In this document: piece by piece, positions 35,520 to 46,652 of the stretch | How the letters are laid out: every line of letters starts with the position of its first letter | Numbering within the stretch: the first letter of the stretch is position 1 | From: Alkaliphilus metalliredigens QYMF | GTDB taxonomy: Bacteria > Bacillota > Clostridia > Peptostreptococcales > Natronincolaceae | Direction of reading: 5' to 3' | NCBI RefSeq assembly: GCF_000016985.1 | Contig: NC_009633.1 | Coordinates: forward strand, 2,647,539-2,711,538 | DNA length: 64,000 nucleotides | Translations under genes and position numbers: made by a program | Notes under the pieces: generated by a model | Told to the model about the DNA's origin: nothing | Database searches by the model: none | Seen by the model: the letters and a program-made list of their open reading frames with translations, nothing else

Positions 35520-36254
35520 TTATTTTGTTAATACATCGGTTACTCTACCGACATTCAAGCCTTTCTCTGCCATTTTTTCAATTAGATTTGGCAGTGCCTT
35601 AGCTGTTTCAGGCATGGGATGCATTAAAATGATAGCGCCCCCATGATCATCTCTCTCCACTACTCTTCTTATAATGACATCCTTAGTACTATCCTTTCTC
35701 CAATCAATTGTGTCGATAGTCCATAGAATTGTCTGATACCCTAGGGCTTCAGCTGCTTTCAATGTATTTTCATTAAATGCGCCGGAAGGTGGGGCAAACA
35801 AGGTTGGTTTTACATTTGTATACTTCATAATCACTTCTTCGGAATCTTGAATTTGTCTTTTGTTCTCTTGTAAAGATAATTTACTATAATCTGAGTGGTG
35901 GTATCCATGGCTCCCAATTTCATGACCCGCTTTAATTATTTCTTGAAATTCACTAGGAAAAGACTTAGCCCATCTTCCCGTTACAAAGAAAGTGATTTTC
36001 ACATCTTTTTCTTCTAATACCCTAAGCATTTCAGGAATCACTTCATTTCCCCAGTCAACATTACATGCAAAAGCGATATGATCACTGGCTTGATCTCCTT
36101 TATCAATTGGTTGTGGGATCATTTCCTCATACATATTCATGACAGCCCTGTCATCAGTACGATTATATAAAATCGTTCCTACGGCAATCACTAAAGCAAT
36201 CAAAACAACCGCGATAATGAGTTTAAGCATATTCTTATTAATAATAATTAACAT
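35520..36254 (-). CDS. ylxY: Polysaccharide deacetylase family protein YlxY
   Basis: A 244-residue carbohydrate-esterase-4 protein with an N-terminal membrane anchor (about residues 9-28) and an external NodB domain. The metal histidines are present in SHGYHHSDYSKLS, and the FAPPSGAFNENTL and ILMHP motifs are there. However, the usual first motif TFDDG reads NVDWG: the catalytic-base aspartate pair is altered. The enzyme may therefore have weak or different activity. Position between pnp and the M16 peptidase is that of Bacillus ylxY. The ATG has AGGGGG upstream. Confidence 0.88.
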   Translation of the reverse strand: MLIIINKNMLKLIIAVVLIALVIAVGTILYNRTDDRAVMNMYEEMIPQPIDKGDQASDHIAFACNVDWGNEVIPEMLRVLEEKDVKITFFVTGRWAKSFPSEFQEIIKAGHEIGSHGYHHSDYSKLSLQENKRQIQDSEEVIMKYTNVKPTLFAPPSGAFNENTLKAAEALGYQTILWTIDTIDWRKDSTKDVIIRRVVERDDHGGAIILMHPMPETAKALPNLIEKMAEKGLNVGRVTDVLTK

Positions 36255-36346
36255 ATTATCAACCCCCTAAACAAAATGCAAGCTTGATAATATATTATTC
36301 TCAAATTATATAGTTATTCAAACTCTTTTCCTTCTTATAAAAAAAA

Positions 36347-36366
36347 CATAAACCTACAGGGTTTAT
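36347..36366 (-). terminator. pnp terminator
   Basis: An 8-bp stem CATAAACC/GGTTTATG overlaps the pnp stop codon and is followed on the minus strand by eight T. Confidence 0.85.
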
Positions 36367-38477
36367 GCTTTCTCTTCTTTAGTATTTTCTGCTTTTGATT
36401 CTTTAGGTAATAACGCTTTTCTGGAAAGGTTTATTTTACCTTGCTGATCAATTTCCATTACTTTAACTTCAATCTCTTGGCCGACTTCAAGGACATCTTC
36501 TACCTTATTAACCCTCTCATGGGCAATATTAGATACATGAAGTAATCCTTCTTTGCCTGGTAATATTTCTAAGAATGCGCCAAAGTTCATTATTTTGATT
36601 ACTTTACCAGTATAGTTCTGACCTACTTCGGGGTCCTTAATAATGTTCTCGATTATGATAATCGCTTTTTCTACAGCTTCTTGGGATTCAGCTGCAATGA
36701 ATATTGTGCCATCATTATCAATATCTATTTTAACACCAGTTTCATCAATAATTCGATTAATGGTCTTTCCACCTGATCCAATTACATCCCTAATTTTATC
36801 AGGATGGATTTTCATTTTCAGTACCCTAGGTGCAAATGGTGAAAGTTCTGGTCTTGGTTTATCAATGGCTTTTTTCATCTTATCTAAAATATGCAATCTT
36901 CCAACTCTAGCTTGTTCTAAAGCATCTTTTAGAATATCTTTATGAATTCCTTTTATTTTAATATCCATTTGAATGGCAGTAATACCTTTATCAGTACCCG
37001 CAACTTTGAAGTCCATGTCCCCTAAAGCGTCTTCCATTCCTTGAATATCTGATAAGATCGCAATCTTATCGTTTTCTTTTACAAGTCCCATAGCGATTCC
37101 AGCAACCATATCCTTGATTGGTACTCCTGCATCTAACAGGGCCAATGTACTACCGCAAACACTTGCTTGTGAGCTGGAACCATTAGAACTCAGTACCTCT
37201 GAAACTAGACGGATCGCATAGGGAAAGTCGTCTTGAGATGGAACCATTGGCAGTAAAGCTCTCTCTGCTAAGGCGCCATGTCCGATTTCTCGTCTTCCTG
37301 GACCACGTAAGAATTTGGCCTCTCCAACACTATAGGGAGGGAAGTTATAATGATGCATATAACGTTTAGATTCTTCCTCTCCTAAACCATCTAAAATTTG
37401 AACCTCACCTAATGCACCCAGTGTGGCCACAGTTAATACTTGTGTCTGCCCCCGGGTAAATAATCCAGTTCCATGAGTACGCGGTAAAATACCTACTTCA
37501 GAGGTAATAGGACGGATTTCATCTAAGGCTCTTTCATCCGGCCTCACCTTATCATGTGTAATCATATATCTAAACTGTTCTTTTATAATACTATTGATTA
37601 CCTCGACGATACTTTTCAATTCATTTTCATATTGCTTACTGAAATGTACTAGTATTTCCTTCTTCACATTATCAAGTCTTTCATTTCTTTCCATTTTGTC
37701 AAAAGTTTTCATCGCTGTCACTATTTTGTCTTTAGCAAAGACTCTTACTTCCATGTCTAATGTTTCATCAATTGCGAATAGTTGTACTTCTTGTTTAGGC
37801 TTTCCTACCTCAGCTACAATTTCTTCGATGAATGCCACAATTGTTTTGATTTCTTCATGGGCAAACATGAGTGCATCCAGCATCTGATCTTCAGTGACTT
37901 CATTTGCTCCAGATTCGATCATCATAATTGCATCCTTTGTTCCTGATACCACTAAATCTATGTCACTTATTGCTCGCTGATCACTTGTTGGATTAAGAAC
38001 AAATTCGCCATTTACTAAGCCAACATTAACAGATCCTGTTGGACCACCGAAAGGAATATCGGAAATTGATAAGGCGATAGATGATCCAATCATTGCTACA
38101 ATATCAGGTGCATAATCCTTGTCTACTGACATAACGGTGGCGATAACTTGAACCTCATTCCGATAGCCCTTTGGGAACAACGGTCGAATGGGTCTGTCAA
38201 TTAATCTTGAGGTCAAAACTGCTTTTTCACTTGGTCTGGCTTCTCTCTTAATAAACCCTCCAGGTATTTTTCCAACTGCATATAACTTTTCTTCATAGTC
38301 AACGCTTAAAGGGAAAAAATCAATTCCTTCTCGAGGTGATTTTGATGCAGTGGCATTAACTAATACTGTTGTATCTCCATATCGAACCATACATGAGCCG
38401 CTAGCTTGTTCAGCATACTTGCCAATCTCAACATGTAGTGTTTTTCCTGCTAATTCTGTTTGAAATTGCTTTATCAT
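36363..38477 (-). CDS. pnp: Polyribonucleotide nucleotidyltransferase (PNPase)
   Basis: A 704-residue phosphorolytic 3'-5' exoribonuclease. Two RNase PH-like halves are separated by a helical linker; the active second half contains [14 protein letters not shown] and [17 protein letters not shown]. The C-terminus has a KH domain ([20 protein letters not shown], near 565) and an S1 domain ([18 protein letters not shown] onward). Gene order rpsO-pnp is conserved; the 232-base gap between them holds several hairpins. Confidence 0.96.
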   Translation of the reverse strand: MIKQFQTELAGKTLHVEIGKYAEQASGSCMVRYGDTTVLVNATASKSPREGIDFFPLSVDYEEKLYAVGKIPGGFIKREARPSEKAVLTSRLIDRPIRPLFPKGYRNEVQVIATVMSVDKDYAPDIVAMIGSSIALSISDIPFGGPTGSVNVGLVNGEFVLNPTSDQRAISDIDLVVSGTKDAIMMIESGANEVTEDQMLDALMFAHEEIKTIVAFIEEIVAEVGKPKQEVQLFAIDETLDMEVRVFAKDKIVTAMKTFDKMERNERLDNVKKEILVHFSKQYENELKSIVEVINSIIKEQFRYMITHDKVRPDERALDEIRPITSEVGILPRTHGTGLFTRGQTQVLTVATLGALGEVQILDGLGEEESKRYMHHYNFPPYSVGEAKFLRGPGRREIGHGALAERALLPMVPSQDDFPYAIRLVSEVLSSNGSSSQASVCGSTLALLDAGVPIKDMVAGIAMGLVKENDKIAILSDIQGMEDALGDMDFKVAGTDKGITAIQMDIKIKGIHKDILKDALEQARVGRLHILDKMKKAIDKPRPELSPFAPRVLKMKIHPDKIRDVIGSGGKTINRIIDETGVKIDIDNDGTIFIAAESQEAVEKAIIIIENIIKDPEVGQNYTGKVIKIMNFGAFLEILPGKEGLLHVSNIAHERVNKVEDVLEVGQEIEVKVMEIDQQGKINLSRKALLPKESKAENTKEEKA

Positions 38478-38562
38478 TTAGCTCCTCCTTTCTTTTTTAG
38501 GGACTATTGTTGCTATAATAGATAGTAACCTCTGTTTTATATTATTTCCATTTAAAGAAAAA

Positions 38563-38611
38563 AAACCACAAATGAGCAAAATAAAAAGCCCTAATGGCTT
38601 ATGTGAGGTTT
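38563..38611 (-). promoter_or_regulatory. Hairpin pair in the rpsO-pnp gap
   Basis: An inner stem AAGCC/GGCTT (38586-38600) with a T-rich tail on the minus strand is nested inside an outer stem (38563-38570 with 38602-38611, two bases bulged) that ends in eight T. This looks like a terminator or a regulated leader before pnp. Confidence 0.4.
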
Positions 38612-38674
38612 CTATGATCATTATGCTAAACGCTTTGATAACATAAACATATGTAATTCCCTTTATTTAAGAAT

Positions 38675-38693
38675 AGAGCGGGAAACCCGCTCT
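38675..38693 (-). terminator. rpsO terminator
   Basis: An 8-bp GC-rich stem AGAGCGGG/CCCGCTCT with a 3-base loop, 17 bases after rpsO. The T run is weak, so read-through into pnp is likely. Confidence 0.65.
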
Positions 38694-38709
38694 TCTTATT
38701 TTCCCAATC

Positions 38710-38973
38710 TTATTTTCTTAATCCTAATCTTGCTATCACTTCTCGATATCGCTCAATTTGATTGTCTTTAAGATAGTTTAACAAGTTTCTTCTCTGTCCA
38801 ACCATTTTCAAAAGACCTCTTCTAGAATGATGATCTTTTTTATGCGTTTTTAAGTGGTCATTCAAATGATTGATTCTGTCAGTTAATAGTGCAATTTGAA
38901 CTTCAGGAGAACCTGTGTCATTTTCATGAGTCTTAAACGTATCAATGATGCTTTTCTTTTCAGTTCTTTCCAT
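38710..38973 (-). CDS. rpsO: 30S ribosomal protein S15
   Basis: An 87-residue primary 16S rRNA-binding protein of the platform. The diagnostic central block is intact: [38 protein letters not shown] and [22 protein letters not shown] ribosome binding site precedes the ATG. It probably regulates its own translation through the folded leader upstream. Confidence 0.97.
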   Translation of the reverse strand: MERTEKKSIIDTFKTHENDTGSPEVQIALLTDRINHLNDHLKTHKKDHHSRRGLLKMVGQRRNLLNYLKDNQIERYREVIARLGLRK

Positions 38974-39002
38974 GGTTTCACCTCCTCTTATTAAATCCCC
39001 TG

Positions 39003-39040
39003 ATCCTAAGTAACTGTCGGTGACTCAAATTACCGAGGAT
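39003..39040 (-). promoter_or_regulatory. Candidate S15 autoregulatory leader of rpsO
   Basis: In the minus-strand RNA an outer stem AUCCU/AGGAU (39036-39040 with 39003-39007) encloses a CGGU/ACCG hairpin (39032-39035 with 39018-39021), ending about 30 bases upstream of the rpsO start. Gram-positive rpsO leaders with multi-helix S15 sites are known; this assignment is tentative. Confidence 0.45.
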
Positions 39041-39077
39041 AGGTTCTCTATAACATTCTATATATTATCATATCTAC

Positions 39078-40001
39078 TTACTTATGTAAATATATTTTTG
39101 AAGTCTCAATGTCTAACTTCATTTGATTCGTTAAATCCTCTGTTTTCTCAAACTTAATTTGATCTCTCACGTATTTAACAAAGCGCACTTCGATTTCTTT
39201 GCCATAAATAGACCCCACATAATCAATAATGAAAGTTTCAATAGAAATGCTATTTTTGCCAAAGGTAGGATTGGTACCAACACATGTGGCTCCCTTATAA
39301 ACAGACCCATCTATTTCTACTAAAGTGGCGTATACACCTTCCTTAGGTACTAAATGACTTGGATGCACTAATAAATTAGCCGTTGGATACCCCAAATGAA
39401 TTCCGCGCCCTTTACCGTGGATCACCTCACTGATAATTGAATATTCTCTTCCTAAAAACTTCGTTGCTTCATTCATCTTACCATCGGCGATAAACTCACG
39501 AATATTAGAGCTACTGATTTTTTCATCATCTAATGTGACTGGGTTTATTTCAATAACTTGAAACCCATGGAGATGGCCAAGCCTCTTAAGCAGTGTCACA
39601 TCACCTTGGGCCTTATATCCAAAACGGTAATCGAATCCCACAACTGCAATTTTGCAATTTAATTTTTTAATTAAGATCTCTTCAACAAAGGCTTCTGGAC
39701 TTAATGACATGATTTCTTTGTTAAATTCATCTAAAAAAAGTGTGTCGAGTCCTAATGATTGAAAAACCTTTTTTTTCATTGATAGGTTTGAAATCTGAGG
39801 AGGCATTTCTCTCCCACTAATCACCGTTGCGGGGTGATTAATGAATGTATAAACTGTGGCTTCTAAGCTTTGTTCCTTACACTCTTTAATGAGCGTATTA
39901 ATGAGCCTTTGATGCCCCAAGTGTATGCCATCAAAGTTCCCTAACGCAATCCCTCTTTCTATATTTTGATCAACTTCATTATATTTCATAATTATCTTCA
40001 T
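39078..40001 (-). CDS. ribF: Bifunctional riboflavin kinase / FAD synthetase
   Basis: A 307-residue enzyme making FMN and then FAD. The N-terminal nucleotidyltransferase domain shows ALGNFDGIHLGHQRLI and SSNIREFIADGKM. The C-terminal riboflavin kinase domain shows HGKGRGIHLGYPTANL and ATCVGTNPTFG. It follows truB by 13 bp, the standard order. The gap to rpsO contains a candidate S15 leader. Confidence 0.95.
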   Translation of the reverse strand: MKIIMKYNEVDQNIERGIALGNFDGIHLGHQRLINTLIKECKEQSLEATVYTFINHPATVISGREMPPQISNLSMKKKVFQSLGLDTLFLDEFNKEIMSLSPEAFVEEILIKKLNCKIAVVGFDYRFGYKAQGDVTLLKRLGHLHGFQVIEINPVTLDDEKISSSNIREFIADGKMNEATKFLGREYSIISEVIHGKGRGIHLGYPTANLLVHPSHLVPKEGVYATLVEIDGSVYKGATCVGTNPTFGKNSISIETFIIDYVGSIYGKEIEVRFVKYVRDQIKFEKTEDLTNQMKLDIETSKIYLHK

Positions 40002-40014
40002 GATTAGCTCTCCT

Positions 40015-40905
40015 TTAAATAAACAACCTAGAGAATTTAATATATTGTTCTTGTTCTTGATTTTCTTGAACTTTAGCGATTCCTATAAATCGTTTTTCCA
40101 AGTAAACCCGTACTTCTGTATCTGCTGCAAGAGCTTGGCTCATTTTTAAGTACTGGAAAGCAATTTTGTTACCATTTAAAGCTTTTTTTTCGGCCTCTTG
40201 TTTCACAATCACCTTTGGTAGATGTTGTAATGGAACGTCCACATCCAACAAAATTGACTCAATATTAATTGCATCCTTAAATTCTTCTATTGAAATTGAA
40301 TTCTCTAATTTAAAATCCCCTGTTTGAATTCTTAATAAAAAGGACATCATGCCACCACACCCTAATTTATCTCCTATATCCTTACATAGTGTTCGAATAT
40401 AAGTCCCTTTAGAGCATAATACATCAAATATAACTTTATTTTGATCGATTTTAATAATGTTAATGGAGTCTATTTGAACCCTTCTGGGCTTTCTTTCAAT
40501 TTCAATCCCTTGTCTGGCTAACTCATAGAGCTTTTTACCCTTGACCTTTAGGGCGCTATACATTGGCGGAATCTGTTCATGGATTCCTTCAAAACTCATC
40601 ACTGCTTCTTCAATTTGCTCCTTAGAAAAGGATACCGAAGTCTCCCTTAGTATGGCTCCATACTTATCCTCTGTGTCTGTTTCAACCCCTAGGGTACACT
40701 CTGCCCTGTACATCTTAGTACTGTTGAGTAGATAGTTTGATACTTTAGTGGCTTGTCCTAGGCAAATGGGAAGTACACCCGCTGCATTTGGATCTAAGGT
40801 TCCGGTATGTCCCACTTTCTTCATTTGCGCTTTTTTACGAACAACCGAAACCACATCATGGGAAGTCATACCAGGAGGCTTTAATATGTTAATAATACCA
40901 TCCAC
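40015..40905 (-). CDS. truB: tRNA pseudouridine(55) synthase TruB
   Basis: A 296-residue enzyme that forms pseudouridine 55 in the T loop of tRNAs. The catalytic D38 is in HTGTLDPNAAGVLP. Other family blocks are MYSALKVKGKKLYELARQG and CSKGTYIRTLCKDIG. A short PUA-like C-terminus follows. It starts four bases after the nrnA gene, as usual in this operon. Confidence 0.95.
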   Translation of the reverse strand: MDGIINILKPPGMTSHDVVSVVRKKAQMKKVGHTGTLDPNAAGVLPICLGQATKVSNYLLNSTKMYRAECTLGVETDTEDKYGAILRETSVSFSKEQIEEAVMSFEGIHEQIPPMYSALKVKGKKLYELARQGIEIERKPRRVQIDSINIIKIDQNKVIFDVLCSKGTYIRTLCKDIGDKLGCGGMMSFLLRIQTGDFKLENSISIEEFKDAINIESILLDVDVPLQHLPKVIVKQEAEKKALNGNKIAFQYLKMSQALAADTEVRVYLEKRFIGIAKVQENQEQEQYIKFSRLFI

Positions 40906-40909
40906 CAGC

Positions 40910-41881
40910 CTACCTCCTTATTTCTATTTCTAATTGTTTTTGAACCATTTTTTTAGCTTGCTCAATTTCATGAAAAATGGTGGCACCAGATGCCTTTATA
41001 TGACCACCACCACCAAATTTTTGTGCAAGTTGATTGACATCAAAATCGCATTTTGATCTAAAACTAACCTTTGTCACTTCAGAATCAACTTCTTTTAAGA
41101 CCACTGCCACTTCGATGCCCTCAATGTCCCTGATTATGCTGGAAACATAATCAATATCATCAATAGATACATTAAATTTCTGTAGTAATTCTAGGGTGAT
41201 TGAAAAGATTGCAACCTTTCCACCACATAAACTCTCGAATTGGCTCAAAACGTAGCCCTGAAACTTAGCACTACCTAAAGATTTATTTTGATAAAGGTGG
41301 TAGGATACTAGCTGACTTTGAGCATCATATTCCTTTAACCTGCCTGCAATGTAATGTGTTTGAGCAGAAGTATTATCATACAAAAAATTCCCAGTATCTC
41401 CAACAATGCCAGCATATAGACAGGTGGCAATGTCTGGTGTAATTGTTATATTATTATCTATCAATAGTTCATAGATTATTTCACTGGTAGAGGATGCATG
41501 AGGATTTACACTGTTTATATCTCCAAAAAAACCATTACTAACATGATGGTCAATATTGATTATCTGATGACTTTTATCTAAAATACCTTGACTCTCACCA
41601 AGTCTTTTTTCATCTGCACAATCTAATACAAAGCAAATATCATATTGTGTAGACTCCGTTAAATGATAATTGGTGGCCGTATTAATAAATGGTAAAAATG
41701 ACAAAGCATTAGGTATATGATCACACACACAAATCGTGATGGATTGACAATTTTTTTGTAAAGCTAAGCCTAGGGCCATTATCGACCCTAAGCTATCAGC
41801 ATCTGGATTCACATGAGAAATGACAGCCAGTTTTTTATTTGTGATATCCAAATCCCAAAGATTAATCTTCAAGTTTTTCAT
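40910..41881 (-). CDS. nrnA: DHH/DHHA1 phosphoesterase NrnA (nanoRNase / pAp phosphatase)
   Basis: A 323-residue DHH-family phosphoesterase that degrades short oligoribonucleotides and 3'-phosphoadenosine 5'-phosphate. Visible motifs are [24 protein letters not shown] and NIDHHVSNG in the DHH domain and [10 protein letters not shown] in the DHHA1 domain. The frame is open to 41917 inside rbfA. The ATG at 41881 gives the usual N-terminus and overlaps rbfA by 20 bases; no start has a strong ribosome binding site, so coupling to rbfA is likely. Confidence 0.9.
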   Translation of the reverse strand: MKNLKINLWDLDITNKKLAVISHVNPDADSLGSIMALGLALQKNCQSITICVCDHIPNALSFLPFINTATNYHLTESTQYDICFVLDCADEKRLGESQGILDKSHQIINIDHHVSNGFFGDINSVNPHASSTSEIIYELLIDNNITITPDIATCLYAGIVGDTGNFLYDNTSAQTHYIAGRLKEYDAQSQLVSYHLYQNKSLGSAKFQGYVLSQFESLCGGKVAIFSITLELLQKFNVSIDDIDYVSSIIRDIEGIEVAVVLKEVDSEVTKVSFRSKCDFDVNQLAQKFGGGGHIKASGATIFHEIEQAKKMVQKQLEIEIRR

Positions 41882-42278
41882 CACTATCTCTCTTTTCATC
41901 GCTGTTTTTTTTCTCATCCATATCTTTTTGAGTTACTTTACTAATCACATCATACATATAGACGCCTCGCTCAATTGATTCATCCAATTTAAAGATGAGT
42001 TCTGGAGTAAATCGTGCTGTGATTTGTCTTCCAACTTCTTTTCTTATAAATCCACTTGATTTTTTCAAGCCTTCAATTGTTTCTTCTTTTTCTTGCTGAT
42101 CTCCTAACACACTAATATAGATTGTTGCGAATCTTAAATCTCTTGTTACATTCACTTCAATAATACTAGTCATCTTTGCTATTCTTGGATCTCTCAGGTC
42201 ATTTCTAATCATATGACTAATGATTTTTTTTATTTCCTCGGCTAATCTATTTACTCTAGGATATGCCAAAGCACTCAT
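41862..42278 (-). CDS. rbfA: 30S ribosome-binding factor RbfA
   Basis: A 138-residue KH-fold factor needed for 16S rRNA maturation and cold adaptation. It begins [34 protein letters not shown], a highly conserved start, and has the [20 protein letters not shown] block. The last 20 residues are a charged repeat ([17 protein letters not shown]), probably disordered. Standard position between infB and nrnA. Confidence 0.95.
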   Translation of the reverse strand: MSALAYPRVNRLAEEIKKIISHMIRNDLRDPRIAKMTSIIEVNVTRDLRFATIYISVLGDQQEKEETIEGLKKSSGFIRKEVGRQITARFTPELIFKLDESIERGVYMYDVISKVTQKDMDEKKNSDEKRDSDEKLED

Positions 42279-42288
42279 CCTTTCTTAA

Positions 42289-44409
42289 CTATCTTTTGAT
42301 TTCTTCCATTGTATAGGCTTCAATAATGTCGCCTTCTTTGACATCATTAAATTTATCAATCCCGATACCACACTCATATCCAGTATTGACTTCCTTTACA
42401 TCATCCTTGAAACGTCTTAAGGATCCTATAGCGCCCTCATGCACAACAATGCCATCGCGTACTAAGCGGATACTAGCACTTCTTAGTATTTTTCCTTCTG
42501 TGATGTAAGAACCTGCAACAACACCAGCACCAGGTACTTTAAATGCTGCCCTTACCTCTGCTTTTCCTAAGTCTACTTCTTTAAACTCAGGATCAAGCAT
42601 TCCCACCATGGCTGCTTCAATATCTTCAATGGCATTATAGATAATTCTATAAGTACGGATATCAACCTTTTCTTTCTTACTGATGGCTGTAGCAGTTGAA
42701 GTTGGTCTTACGTTAAATCCTGTAATAATCGCATTTGATGCCGCAGCCAGCATTACGTCCGATTCCGTGATGGCACCTACACCACCATGAATTGTCCGCA
42801 ACGATACTTTATCATTTGATAGCTTTTCTAAAGACTGCTTTACTGCTTGAACCGACCCTTGAACATCTGCTTTAACAATTATATTTAACTCTTTAATTTC
42901 TCCCTGTTGCATTTGATTATATAGATCATCTAATGAGACTCGTTGGGTGATTTTTTGTTGGGCTACCTTAGCTTTATGTGCTCTTTTTTCAGCAGTATTT
43001 CTAGCCATTTTGTCGTCAGCTACCACGACTAATTGGTTACCAGCTTCAGGAACATCAGAAAGTCCTGTTATTTCAACAGCAGTTGAAGGTGTCGCTTCTC
43101 TTAGTTTTTCACCTACATGGTTTGTCATGGCTCTAATTCTACCATAGGTTGATCCAACAACAACAGAATCTCCAACATGTAATGTACCATTTTGAATGAG
43201 GACAGTTGCAACAGTACCTTTTCCTTTATCTAGCTTCGCTTCTATCACAACGCCAATCGCCTGACGATTAGGATTCGCCTTAAATTCTTCTACTTCAGAA
43301 ACTAATAAAATCATTTCTAGCAATTCATTAATATTGGTTCCTTCTATGGCTGAAACTGGCACAGCAATCACATCTCCACCCCAGGCTTCAATTAATATTC
43401 CGTGGTCAGAGAGTTCTTGTTTAACACGGTCTTGATTGGCACCAGGTTTATCAATTTTATTGATTGCCACAATGATTGGTACTTCTGCAGCCTTAGCATG
43501 ATTAATCGCTTCTATTGTTTGAGGCATCACACCGTCATCAGCAGCAACAACTAAAATAGCAATATCCGTCACTTTAGCACCTCGAGCACGCATGGATGTA
43601 AAGGCTTCGTGGCCAGGGGTATCTAAGAATACAATTTTCTTATCATTGATTTGTATTTCTGATGCACCAATATGCTGGGTGATTCCACCAGCTTCTTTAG
43701 CAGTTACCTTGGTTTTTCGAATTGCATCTAAAAGTGATGTTTTCCCATGGTCTACATGGCCCATTACAGTTACAACAGGTGGACGTGACATCAGATCCTT
43801 TTCATCATCCTCTGGAATAATTAAATCATCAACTACATCACTATCATCCATAACTCCCGCTTGTTTAAGTTCAACGCCATATTCTGAAGCAACCATAGCC
43901 GCAGTATCAAAATCAATCTCCTGATTGATTGTCACCATCATTCCTAACCCAATCAATTTTGTAATAACTTCCGTGGGTGTTTTGTCTAACATATGAGTTA
44001 AGTCCTTTAATATAATACTTTCACCTATTTCTAGGATTTGTTCATCTGTGTTTTCTTCAATTAATCCTTTTTCGTCTTTCATAGTAGGCCCCTTTTTCTT
44101 GTTTTTTTGTTTCTTCTTCGACTTTTTATTTTTCTTTGGATTCTCTTCACTTGGTGCATTTTCAATTTTATTAGGTTTGTCAATTTTATCAAGTTTGTCA
44201 TCTGTATTCACTTTAGATTCTTGATTACTATCTGAGTTTACTTCTTTATTATCCTCCGTGAATAGCTCAATTAGTAGGTTTGCATCATCATCATTCAAGG
44301 TACTCATATGGTTTCCGACTTCAATAGATAAGTCTTTGAGCTTTATGATTAACTCCTTGCTGCTAACCCCTAATTCTTTTGCCAATTGATATACTCTTAC
44401 TTTTGACAA
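42289..44409 (-). CDS. infB: Translation initiation factor IF-2
   Basis: A 706-residue GTPase that places initiator tRNA on the ribosome. The start is TTG at 44409 behind GGGGGGTGA, giving the standard N-terminus [19 protein letters not shown]; the frame is open to 44451. A lysine-rich disordered linker (about 80-115) follows the first IF2-N domain, then a second IF2-N. The G domain has GHVDHGKT (217-224), DTPGHE and NKIDKPGA. Domains II-IV follow to the fMet-binding C-terminus. Confidence 0.96.
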   Translation of the reverse strand: MSKVRVYQLAKELGVSSKELIIKLKDLSIEVGNHMSTLNDDDANLLIELFTEDNKEVNSDSNQESKVNTDDKLDKIDKPNKIENAPSEENPKKNKKSKKKQKNKKKGPTMKDEKGLIEENTDEQILEIGESIILKDLTHMLDKTPTEVITKLIGLGMMVTINQEIDFDTAAMVASEYGVELKQAGVMDDSDVVDDLIIPEDDEKDLMSRPPVVTVMGHVDHGKTSLLDAIRKTKVTAKEAGGITQHIGASEIQINDKKIVFLDTPGHEAFTSMRARGAKVTDIAILVVAADDGVMPQTIEAINHAKAAEVPIIVAINKIDKPGANQDRVKQELSDHGILIEAWGGDVIAVPVSAIEGTNINELLEMILLVSEVEEFKANPNRQAIGVVIEAKLDKGKGTVATVLIQNGTLHVGDSVVVGSTYGRIRAMTNHVGEKLREATPSTAVEITGLSDVPEAGNQLVVVADDKMARNTAEKRAHKAKVAQQKITQRVSLDDLYNQMQQGEIKELNIIVKADVQGSVQAVKQSLEKLSNDKVSLRTIHGGVGAITESDVMLAAASNAIITGFNVRPTSTATAISKKEKVDIRTYRIIYNAIEDIEAAMVGMLDPEFKEVDLGKAEVRAAFKVPGAGVVAGSYITEGKILRSASIRLVRDGIVVHEGAIGSLRRFKDDVKEVNTGYECGIGIDKFNDVKEGDIIEAYTMEEIKR

Positions 44410-44447
44410 ATAAATCACCCCCCTAAGTTTCTGCTCTAGGAGCGGCA

Positions 44448-44768
44448 TCATAAAGAATTTTCATCAATATACTCCATTAATCTCGATGCAAATTTTTTAT
44501 CTTTGATTCCAACTACAGCTCTAGAGCTTTTCCCAATACAATTTCCCAGTATTTCCTTTGTCCCTACTGTTCGTATCGGCACTTGATAATATGTACATTT
44601 ATCATTGAATAATTTTGTTGTATTGTCTGACGAATCCTTCGCCAGCAGAATTAAATATACTTTACCTTTTTTTAGTTCTTTCTTACAGTTTTCTTCTCCA
44701 GAAATCAGACTTCCAGATTTCATTCCTAATCCCAACAAATTTTTAGTTCTTTCTTCCACGACTTTCAA
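44448..44768 (-). CDS. ylxQ: L7Ae-family ribosomal protein YlxQ
   Basis: A 106-residue L7Ae/L30e-fold RNA-binding protein: [41 protein letters not shown]. The family usually binds kink-turn RNA; the role of YlxQ itself is not settled. It overlaps the rnpM gene by 26 bases and is followed by infB, the standard nusA-ylxR-ylxQ-infB order. Confidence 0.9.
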   Translation of the reverse strand: MKVVEERTKNLLGLGMKSGSLISGEENCKKELKKGKVYLILLAKDSSDNTTKLFNDKCTYYQVPIRTVGTKEILGNCIGKSSRAVVGIKDKKFASRLMEYIDENSL

Positions 44769-45021
44769 TCTCCTTAACTAGTCCTTCATATATTTCTTCC
44801 GAAACATCACATCGAAAAGCTCTATTGAGTCCTTTTGTTTTTTTAAGCTTAGCGAAGCATTCTTTATCATCGCATACATAAGCCCCTCTGCCTGGTTCTT
44901 TACCTTTTATATCTATTTTAACATCATTGTCTTGGTTTTTTACAACGCGAACGAGTTCTTTTTTAGATTTCATCTCATTACATCCAAGACACTTTCTTAA
45001 AGGGATCTTCTTTGTTTTCAT
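44743..45021 (-). CDS. rnpM: YlxR/RnpM RNA-binding protein
   Basis: A 92-residue DUF448 protein with the motifs PLRKCLGCNEMKSKKELVRVV and GRGAYVCDDKECF. In Bacillus, YlxR (RnpM) binds RNase P RNA and modulates it. The basic surface and conserved GRGAYVC loop are intact. It lies 10 bp after nusA and overlaps ylxQ by 26 bases. Confidence 0.9.
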   Translation of the reverse strand: MKTKKIPLRKCLGCNEMKSKKELVRVVKNQDNDVKIDIKGKEPGRGAYVCDDKECFAKLKKTKGLNRAFRCDVSEEIYEGLVKEIESRGRKN

Positions 45022-45031
45022 ATAACCACCT

Positions 45032-46072
45032 CTAATCAGTCTTTACTTGACTTTCACTTTTAATATCAATCTTCCATCCAGTCAGCTTAGCAGCAAGTCT
45101 GGCATTTTGTCCTTCTTTTCCAATTGCCAAAGAGAGTTGGTAATCTGGCACAATCACTCTAGCTGTTTTGTCCTCCGGGTTCACTCGAGCGTTTAAAACT
45201 TTAGCAGGGCTCAAAGAATTTGAAATGAATTCCTTAGGTTCCTCACTATACTTAATAATGTCAATTTTTTCACCCTTTAGCTCATCTACTATCATTTGTA
45301 CCCTTGAACCTTTAGGTCCTACACAGGCCCCTACAGGATCGACATTTTCATCAATAGAAAATACAGCGATTTTAGTACGAGAACCAGCTTCTCTAGAAAT
45401 ACTTTTAACTTCTACAACGCCATCATGAATTTCAGGCACTTCTAATTCAAACAAGCGTTTGACTAAGCCCGGATGTGTTCTCGATACATGAATTTGTGGT
45501 CCTTTTGTTGTATTCTTGACTTCAACAATATATGTTTTGATTCGATCGGCATGGTTGTATACTTCATTAGGAATTTGCTCATTGGGACCTAATATGGCTT
45601 CTGTTTTGCCTAGATTAATATATACATTTCCTTTTGCCACTCTTGAAACTGTTCCAGTGATGATTTCCGATTCTCGATTAATAAATTCTTCATATACAAT
45701 ACCGCGTTCAGCTTCTCTAATTCGCTGAACCACAACTTGCTTTGCAGTTTGAGCGGCGATACGTCCAAAATTTCTAGGTGTCACTTGTTTTTCAACAATA
45801 TCATCCAATGCATAATTCGGATCTATTTCTTTTGCTTCATCTATGTTAATTTCCAGCAAGTCATCTTCTACAACTTCAACTACTTTTTTTTGAGAGTACA
45901 CATGGACATCTCCAGTGTCTCTTAACATCTCCACCCTCACATTGACAGCAGATCCAAAATTCCTTTTATAACTCGATATTAATGCGGCTTCCAAAGCATC
46001 GAATAGTACATCTCTAGAGATACCCTTGTCTTTTTCTATTTGCTCTAAAGCCTCAATAAACTCCAAACTCAT
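45032..46072 (-). CDS. nusA: Transcription termination/antitermination protein NusA
   Basis: A 346-residue RNA polymerase-associated factor. An N-terminal polymerase-binding domain (1-130, ending [17 protein letters not shown]) is followed by an S1 domain (about 135-200, [16 protein letters not shown]) and two KH domains ([20 protein letters not shown] and [21 protein letters not shown]). It lacks the C-terminal acidic repeats of proteobacterial NusA, as is normal for Firmicutes. It sits 16 bp after rimP. Confidence 0.96.
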   Translation of the reverse strand: MSLEFIEALEQIEKDKGISRDVLFDALEAALISSYKRNFGSAVNVRVEMLRDTGDVHVYSQKKVVEVVEDDLLEINIDEAKEIDPNYALDDIVEKQVTPRNFGRIAAQTAKQVVVQRIREAERGIVYEEFINRESEIITGTVSRVAKGNVYINLGKTEAILGPNEQIPNEVYNHADRIKTYIVEVKNTTKGPQIHVSRTHPGLVKRLFELEVPEIHDGVVEVKSISREAGSRTKIAVFSIDENVDPVGACVGPKGSRVQMIVDELKGEKIDIIKYSEEPKEFISNSLSPAKVLNARVNPEDKTARVIVPDYQLSLAIGKEGQNARLAAKLTGWKIDIKSESQVKTD

Positions 46073-46088
46073 CCCTTATATACCTCCC

Positions 46089-46553
46089 CTAAAATTTAAT
46101 GGCTAATTTAGTAATAGCGACTTTTTCTCTGGGCATCTCTACCTCTTCAGTCTCTGATATCTTGATCACAATTTTATCATCTATTAAACCAACCAATTCA
46201 CCTTCAATTGTTTTTTGTCCGTCTATTGCTTCATATAGTTTTAATTCAATCATTTCACCTTTGAATTTCAAAAAATCCACTTCTCTTTTTAGTGGTCTAT
46301 CTAAGCCCGGTGATGAGACTTCTAAAAAATAGTTTTCAACGATTGGATCAGCTTCGTCTAATTTTTTGCTCAATCCCTCACTTACTTTTTGACAATCATC
46401 TAAAGTAATTCCCCCTGGTTTATCTATGTATACTCTCAAGTATTTATGTGGTCCTTCTTTTTTAAACTCAATATCCACTAGCTCAAATTGTTCTGCTTCT
46501 ACAATTGGAGTTATCAAATCTTCAGTTATGCTTTCTATTTTATTCATACCCAC
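46089..46553 (-). CDS. rimP: Ribosome maturation factor RimP
   Basis: A 154-residue protein required for 30S subunit assembly. Signature stretches: LVDIEFKKEGPHKYLRVYIDKPGGITLDDCQKVSE and YFLEVSSPGLDRPLK, then a C-terminal SH3-like domain. The start is GTG with GGAGGT six bases upstream. It is the first gene of the long rimP-nusA-infB-truB-rpsO operon; the 182-base gap before it holds the polC terminator. Confidence 0.95.
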   Translation of the reverse strand: MGMNKIESITEDLITPIVEAEQFELVDIEFKKEGPHKYLRVYIDKPGGITLDDCQKVSEGLSKKLDEADPIVENYFLEVSSPGLDRPLKREVDFLKFKGEMIELKLYEAIDGQKTIEGELVGLIDDKIVIKISETEEVEMPREKVAITKLAIKF

Positions 46554-46652
46554 TAGCGTACCTCCTATATTTAATTTTTATAATTTAGTGATATTTCTAT
46601 TTTTTATCAATTTTTCTATAATTATTCTATATATGTATAAAATATAATAGGA

